In this document: piece by piece, positions 59,766 to 64,000 of the stretch
Position numbering within the stretch: the first letter of the stretch is position 1
Layout: the number at the start of each line of letters is the position of its first letter
Assembly (NCBI GenBank): GCA_040754815.1
Contig: JBFMBX010000008.1
Coordinates: 62,001 to 126,000, forward strand
DNA from: Bellilinea sp040754815
Lineage (GTDB): Bacteria; Chloroflexota; Anaerolineae; Anaerolineales; Anaerolineaceae
Direction of reading: 5' to 3'
Length of the DNA: 64,000 bases
Position numbers and translations under genes: made by a program
The notes under the pieces: model-generated
What the model was told of the DNA's origin: nothing
What the model saw: only the letters and a program-made list of their open reading frames with translations
Database searches by the model: none

Positions 59766-60913
59766 TTGTTCAATCGGTCAGCGTAGAGAGCTGCCAGGCG
59801 ATTGATTTGCTGGCTGAGGATGCCATCAGGCTGTAATTGAATCAACGGCACATTGCGCAATGCAGCATGGTAGGATTGTTCGGGTGCAGGTGGAATTACC
59901 ATCATAATTGGTTTCTTGAGCATTTCCTGAATCTGTAGGGCGGAAAGTTGTAAATCCGCTCGCACGCGGTTGACAATCACCACATTCAAAATTTTTGATT
60001 TTCCGAAGCCAAGCTCGCTCAATTCGTCCATTAATTGATTGGAGCGCTTAAGGGAATACGGTTGAGGTTCGGCAATCAAGATCAATTCATCACAGGCGGT
60101 AACGATTTTTTCAAAACCGGGCATGAAGGGGTTGCCGATATCCAAAAAAACGACATCACCGAGGGTAGTTAAGTGACGAATCGTGGCTTCCAGTTGAGGA
60201 AGTGCATTTTGCATTAAGGAGAAATCCCTCATGCGATTATTTGCAAGCAAGAGGCGAATACCATATGTAGTGCGGATCAGTTCTTTTTCAACCGCGTTTC
60301 GGGTTACTTCGCCATTGCGCAGAGAAAGTAAATTGTTTAGACCTTCTGCATTTGGAAAGTTCAGCTCGCTTGCCCACGTACCCTGACCGGCGCGGATTTC
60401 AGCGGCGATGATTTCTTTCCGCGTACGTTGATAGTAAGCCAATGCCAGGTTGAGCACCAGCGTGGAAGTACCCATACCGCCTTTGGCTGCCAGTATTCCA
60501 ATGAGGGTGGCTCTCTTTTGAACCTGCTGCCCTGACCGGGTTCGAACACGACTGAGTAATGCTTTGATATGAGCAATTAATTCAGCAGGGTGAACCGGTT
60601 TGGTCAAATAATCATCCGCGCCTGCTTCGTAGCCGGTGACTTTATCATCCACCTGAGATTTTGCCGTAAACATCAGGATCGGGATATCGGCGGTTTCAGA
60701 GTTGGCTCGTAAATCCCTCGCGACCTGAAAGCCGTCAACATCCGGCATCATGATATCCAGCACAATTAAATCTGGCCGCTCTTTGATTGCCAGCGACATG
60801 CCCTCTTTCCCATTGCGGGCAGAAATAACCTGATAACCCTGCCGCTGGAGCATTAAGCCCACCAGCCGCAGGGTTTCCAGGTCGTCATCCACGATCAAAA
60901 TTTTCTCTGCCAT
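59762..60913 (-). CDS. Response-regulator receiver fused to a ParA/MinD-like ATPase (CpaE-like)
   Basis: 383 residues. The REC domain (1-120) has IVDDD, phospho-acceptor Asp in LIVLDIMMPDVDGF, Thr in MFTAKSQ and Lys in YLTKPVHP, all intact. The C-terminal ParA/MinD-like domain (about 135-380) starts IGILAAKGGMGTSTLVLNLA. The signature Lys of KGG is kept but the usual second Lys before the Ser/Thr is a Thr, as in some CpaE proteins. VVFLDIGNPFMPGFEKIV is Walker B-like. It may control polar pilus assembly or localisation, but no pilus genes are nearby. Confidence 0.85.
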   Translation of the reverse strand: MAEKILIVDDDLETLRLVGLMLQRQGYQVISARNGKEGMSLAIKERPDLIVLDIMMPDVDGFQVARDLRANSETADIPILMFTAKSQVDDKVTGYEAGADDYLTKPVHPAELIAHIKALLSRVRTRSGQQVQKRATLIGILAAKGGMGTSTLVLNLALAYYQRTRKEIIAAEIRAGQGTWASELNFPNAEGLNNLLSLRNGEVTRNAVEKELIRTTYGIRLLLANNRMRDFSLMQNALPQLEATIRHLTTLGDVVFLDIGNPFMPGFEKIVTACDELILIAEPQPYSLKRSNQLMDELSELGFGKSKILNVVIVNRVRADLQLSALQIQEMLKKPIMMVIPPAPEQSYHAALRNVPLIQLQPDGILSQQINRLAALYADRLNK

Positions 60914-61048
60914 TCCAGCCTCGCTGAAAAAATGCTTTAATCAGTCTAGCACAATCTCATACCATAGACAAGCCGTTTGATTGTTTTAATTCGGTTGCTT
61001 TTTGGTTTATCCAATAATGAGTTTTTGCCACATGCTATAATGGTGAGT

Positions 61049-62473
61049 GTGCTGGAGAAGTTTAAGGAAACATTACATCGTCAGTGCCACTTGAATGACC
61101 GCCACAGAATCGTGGTGGGTGTTTCGGGCGGGCCAGACAGTTTAACTTTGTTGCATCTGTTGTGCCAGACAGCGCTACCGGTTGTGGCGGTGTATTTTAA
61201 CCATCAACTCCGTCCAGAATCGGAGAGAGAAGCCGATTATGTCCAGAAACTAGCCGAGCAGTGGGGCGCGGAGAGTTTCCTGACCGGAAAAGAGGATGTG
61301 CGGCGTTTGGCAGTGGAAAGCGGTTGTTCTCTGGAAACGGCTGCTCGCAAGGCACGTTATCGCTTTCTTTTATCGGTAGCAGAAAATCAAAGGGCGCAGG
61401 CCGTTGCCGTCGGGCACACTGCCGATGATCAGGTTGAGACGGTACTCATGCACCTGCTGAGGGGGAGCGGACTGGAAGGATTGCGGGGGATGGAATATCG
61501 TACCTTGCTGGGAGAATTTTCAACCACTATTCCGGTTGTGCGTCCTCTGCTGGGTTTCTGGCGGGCGGAAATTGAGCAGTATTGTTTGAACAACGGAATA
61601 CATCCCTTGCAAGATGTATCCAACCTGAGCACTGAATTTACCCGTAACCGCATCAGGCTTGAGTTAATTCCTTTGCTGCAACAGTACAACCCGCAAATCA
61701 AGAGAAGATTGTGGACGATGAGCCGGGTTGTCAGCCGGCATCTTCAAGTAATTGAACCAGTAGTAGAACAGACGATGGAACGGGTATGTCTGGAGAAACG
61801 TGAGGGGGAGTGTGTCATTTTTAATGCTGCGGAGTTACGCAATATTACACAAGAAATGCTGAATCTCGTCTTGTGGAAGGCTTTAAAAACGATAAAACCG
61901 GTCAGTGAAAATATTGACTGGCAGCATGTAAATCATGCGGTAGAGGAAATTCTCGGCGGTCGAACGGATGGAATCATCCAGCTGGGAGATGAAGTTGAGT
62001 TGCTCTTTTCCCAGAATATCCTTTATCTTAAAACCGAAAAGAGCGTGGTTTACAATACCCGCTTTCCTTTTCTTTCAACCGATGCCGTTATAACCATCCC
62101 TGGTGAAGGCCGGTATGGGATTGGTAACGGATGGACATTATCCGTTGCGTTGACCCTTCCGGCTTCTATTCCCCCCCGCTGGAAGGATAATCCGTTTGAA
62201 GCATGGCTCGATGCGGATAAGGTTCAATTCCCTTTAACTCTGCGAGTCTGGAAAAAAGGAGAACGTTTCCGCCCATTGGGGATGAAAGAAGGAAGCATTA
62301 AAATCGCAGATTTTCTAAGTGGTAAAAAAATCCCTGCCCAGTTGAGAAGACAATTCCCGCTGCTCTACAGCGGGAATCAGGTGGTTTGGCTGCCGGGGCT
62401 GCAAATAACAGATGATTTTCGCCTCAGTGAACAAACCAAAAGAGTGCTTCACCTGAGCCTTTGGCGTAATTAG
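61049..62473 (+). CDS. tilS: tRNA(Ile)-lysidine synthetase
   Basis: 474 residues. The N-type ATP pyrophosphatase motif is VVGVSGGPDSLTLLHLL. AVYFNHQLRPESEREADYV, AVGHTADDQVETVLMHLLRG and DVSNLSTEFTRNRIRLELIP are TilS motifs, and the C-terminal region has RFRPLGMKEGSIKIADFL. It converts the CAU-anticodon tRNA-Ile to read AUA and is essential. I chose the GTG at 61049: the extended -10 TGCTATAAT ends 7 nt upstream and no ribosome-binding site exists, so the mRNA is probably leaderless. An ATG at 61040 overlaps the -10. Confidence 0.93.
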   Translation: MLEKFKETLHRQCHLNDRHRIVVGVSGGPDSLTLLHLLCQTALPVVAVYFNHQLRPESEREADYVQKLAEQWGAESFLTGKEDVRRLAVESGCSLETAARKARYRFLLSVAENQRAQAVAVGHTADDQVETVLMHLLRGSGLEGLRGMEYRTLLGEFSTTIPVVRPLLGFWRAEIEQYCLNNGIHPLQDVSNLSTEFTRNRIRLELIPLLQQYNPQIKRRLWTMSRVVSRHLQVIEPVVEQTMERVCLEKREGECVIFNAAELRNITQEMLNLVLWKALKTIKPVSENIDWQHVNHAVEEILGGRTDGIIQLGDEVELLFSQNILYLKTEKSVVYNTRFPFLSTDAVITIPGEGRYGIGNGWTLSVALTLPASIPPRWKDNPFEAWLDADKVQFPLTLRVWKKGERFRPLGMKEGSIKIADFLSGKKIPAQLRRQFPLLYSGNQVVWLPGLQITDDFRLSEQTKRVLHLSLWRN

Positions 62474-63381
62474 CTGGTCGTTGCACCAGCCTCATGTAGT
62501 TGTTTGAGTTTCATACTGATTTCACGCCATTGAATTTTCGAAATACCCAACTTCTGTCGCAGATGTTCGCGGTTCATATCCGACTGCCAATCGCGTAAGG
62601 CACACGTCCACCTGCACATATCAAAAGATAGATGTTTTTTCAGGCCCGCTTCTTCTCCAATATCCTCTAACAGGTATTCTAAACGGCGCGGAGACCAGGG
62701 GAATATGACATCTTTCGGCTGATATTGTGCAAGATATTCCTGATAACTTGCAACCCACTCTTCCGGCAGGGGTATTTTTCTTTCTTTGTAACGATTGCGC
62801 GGACTGGCATAACGAACGAACAAAATGGGGCCGCCCGGAGCGTCTAAATCAATATGATTGGTGTGGATGGCCAGACATTCTCCCTTTTTAATTCCGGTTG
62901 AAAGTAACAAGAGAAGAAGGGTATAGGGACGGGCGTCCGGCTTTTTGGCGGTACGGTAGGCGTTGGCAACTTCCAAAACCTGTTCTACTTCTTCATTCGA
63001 CAGGACAGTTGGCAAAGGGCTGATAACGGACTGTTGAACGACTTTCTCGGCAGGGTCAACCAGAATACGGCCGGACTGGTGCAGCCAGCGGAAGAAAGAT
63101 TTAATAGAGGTAATACGTCTGGAAAGGCTTTTTGGACTGCAGGGTATACCTCTGCCCTGTTGCAGCCAGTTCAGGAAATTATTCAAATCACGAGTACTGA
63201 TTGCACCAATTGGGCGGTCGGGGGGTAAAAAGCCTGCCAGCAATTGCAAATCATTCTGGAATGCTTTGACTGTATAGGGAGATTTTCCCTGATCGAGGAG
63301 GTAAATTTCCCAGGAACGGATCGCGGGTAATAAAGGCGTCTGCGAAGTAATGTGAATCGAAGGAGAAGGCTCAGCAGCCAT
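62470..63381 (-). CDS. Tyrosine-recombinase-like protein with degenerate active site
   Basis: 303 residues with the XerC/D layout: an N-terminal SAM-like core-binding domain (about 20-105, YTVKAFQNDLQLLAGF and SLSRRITSIKSFFRWLHQSG) and a C-terminal catalytic fold (about 125-295). The catalytic residues have changed: box I TGLR is TGIKKGE (Arg to Lys), the HxLR box is DMCRW (His to Asp), and LGH...Y is LGISKIQWREIS (Tyr to Ser). Only the second Arg and the beta-hairpin Lys look kept. It should bind DNA without recombining it. It converges on tilS with a 4-bp overlap. Confidence 0.8.
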   Translation of the reverse strand: MAAEPSPSIHITSQTPLLPAIRSWEIYLLDQGKSPYTVKAFQNDLQLLAGFLPPDRPIGAISTRDLNNFLNWLQQGRGIPCSPKSLSRRITSIKSFFRWLHQSGRILVDPAEKVVQQSVISPLPTVLSNEEVEQVLEVANAYRTAKKPDARPYTLLLLLLSTGIKKGECLAIHTNHIDLDAPGGPILFVRYASPRNRYKERKIPLPEEWVASYQEYLAQYQPKDVIFPWSPRRLEYLLEDIGEEAGLKKHLSFDMCRWTCALRDWQSDMNREHLRQKLGISKIQWREISMKLKQLHEAGATTS

Positions 63382-63474
63382 AATCCAAGCACCTCTTTGG
63401 TTTGCGTATAGCCTAATTTGAATTTCAGTGTACCCCAGAAATCCGGGAAAGTCAAATGATTTTTAGATTTTGAC

Positions 63475-64000
63475 TTATTTGACCTGATAGGCTTCCTGCA
63501 AAATGGCTTGAATATTTTCTTGAATCGGAATCAATACCTGCGCGCCCGTGTCGGTTGTGTAGTGCCACACATCGGAAGGACCGATGGTCAACCGTTTGAT
63601 TCGATCCGGATTAGAAACCAGACCCGGGGCAAAACCGGCGAGTTTTAAAGCCATATCAAGTGGAATGTCCGTTTCCACATTGTTGCGAAATTCTTGATAT
63701 AACTGGGGCGCTTTACTGATCGCATCCAGACTCATTAATTTCTTAAAAACAGCAATGATGACTTCTTGAGCCCGGCGAGTGCGGTCAAAATCGCTGCTGC
63801 TGTATCTGGAACGCACATACCAGAGCGCGGTTTCGCCATTCATATAGACCCGGCCGGGTCCAACGGAACAATAACCATTCACCGCCTGAGGGAGTTTGCA
63901 GGTATCCGTCAGGTTGACGGCAACATCAACCTCAATACCCCCCAGCCGGTCAATTATGTTGATGAAGCCCTGAAAATTGGTCATCACATAATAATCCGGC
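63475..64000 (-). CDS. LytR-CpsA-Psr (LCP) family transferase, C-terminal part
   Basis: The frame is open to the right edge, so only the last 175 residues or so are visible. FINIIDRLGGIEVDVAVNLTD, MNGETALWYVRSRYSSSDFDRTRRAQEVI (catalytic Arg motif RxRYxxxDxxRxxRQ-like) and the C-terminal tail are typical LCP. These enzymes attach glycopolymers from polyprenyl pyrophosphate to the cell wall, or to other surface structures, outside the membrane. Confidence 0.9.
   Translation of the reverse strand, partial: PDYYVMTNFQGFINIIDRLGGIEVDVAVNLTDTCKLPQAVNGYCSVGPGRVYMNGETALWYVRSRYSSSDFDRTRRAQEVIIAVFKKLMSLDAISKAPQLYQEFRNNVETDIPLDMALKLAGFAPGLVSNPDRIKRLTIGPSDVWHYTTDTGAQVLIPIQENIQAILQEAYQVK

Noticed and set aside
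60977..61048. 24-residue N-terminal extension of TilS
   Set aside because: It spans the promoter -10 box and lies outside the conserved family start.
1..64000. CRISPR arrays, insertion sequences, prophage and further tRNA genes
   Set aside because: No direct-repeat/spacer arrays, transposase or phage structural genes were seen, and only one cloverleaf could be drawn.

Overview
The window looks like chromosomal DNA from a member of the Chloroflexota, most likely Anaerolineae. This is inferred from gene content and style and was not tested by a search. The content includes an LCP cell-wall transferase, a DUF5317 protein, a STAND/TPR/BTAD mega-regulator, a Ser/Thr kinase facing an FHA transcription factor, a divergent RSH protein, GT4 and GT2 glycosyltransferases and many TTG/GTG starts. 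No phage, IS element or CRISPR array was found, and almost everything reads as ordinary core genome with tight operons and many 1-8 bp gene overlaps.

Layout. 1-8 kb: the tail of recJ, a leaderless GT2, an AAA ATPase followed by GDPD and GH3 genes, then a kinase and FHA pair. 8-10.7 kb: a membrane protein, GT4, tRNA-Thr(CGU) and a small membrane protein. 10.8-16.6 kb: a histidine operon (hisG-C-B-H-A-F-I-E, no hisD) behind a complete-looking leader-peptide attenuator. 16.6-17 kb: a structured RNA candidate resembling 6S RNA, then palindromic repeats. 17-25 kb: SET protein, SAM hydrolase, M20 peptidase, VTT membrane protein, uridine kinase, phosphoesterase, RSH, a lipoprotein and an aldo/keto reductase.

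25.4-31.8 kb is the most unusual stretch. A 1089-residue MalT/SARP-like regulator is followed by three 11-bp-spaced direct repeats, then two tandem copies of a 41-codon exported-peptide gene that differ only at synonymous sites. DUF5317, a RiPP-leader-like (NHLP-clan) protein and a GAF/HD-GYP phosphodiesterase follow. This could be a peptide-based signalling locus. 32-37.4 kb: a branched-chain amino-acid ABC transporter. 37.4-37.8 kb: RNase P RNA on the minus strand. 37.9-45.3 kb: tpiA, an M50-like protease, moaA, upp, ruvB, queA, cyclophilin, uracil-DNA glycosylase and a methyltransferase. 45.4-49.5 kb: three alpha/beta hydrolases, an SDR and a peroxiredoxin-like gene whose catalytic Cys codon is an in-frame TGA, a strong selenocysteine candidate. 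49.5-57.2 kb (minus strand): eno, pyrG, an S1-domain protein, a flippase-like protein, a C-terminal processing protease, a small membrane protein and a HAD phosphatase. 57.2-64 kb: mutL, sirtuin, a REC-ParA fusion, tilS, a catalytically degenerate tyrosine recombinase and the C-terminal end of an LCP protein.

A window-wide theme is leaderless transcription. Several genes (GT2, hisL, ruvB, a hydrolase at 45372, the flippase-like gene, tilS, perhaps udk) have a near-consensus -10 box only 6-8 nt before the start codon and no Shine-Dalgarno sequence. Other genes use clear GGAGG-type sites.
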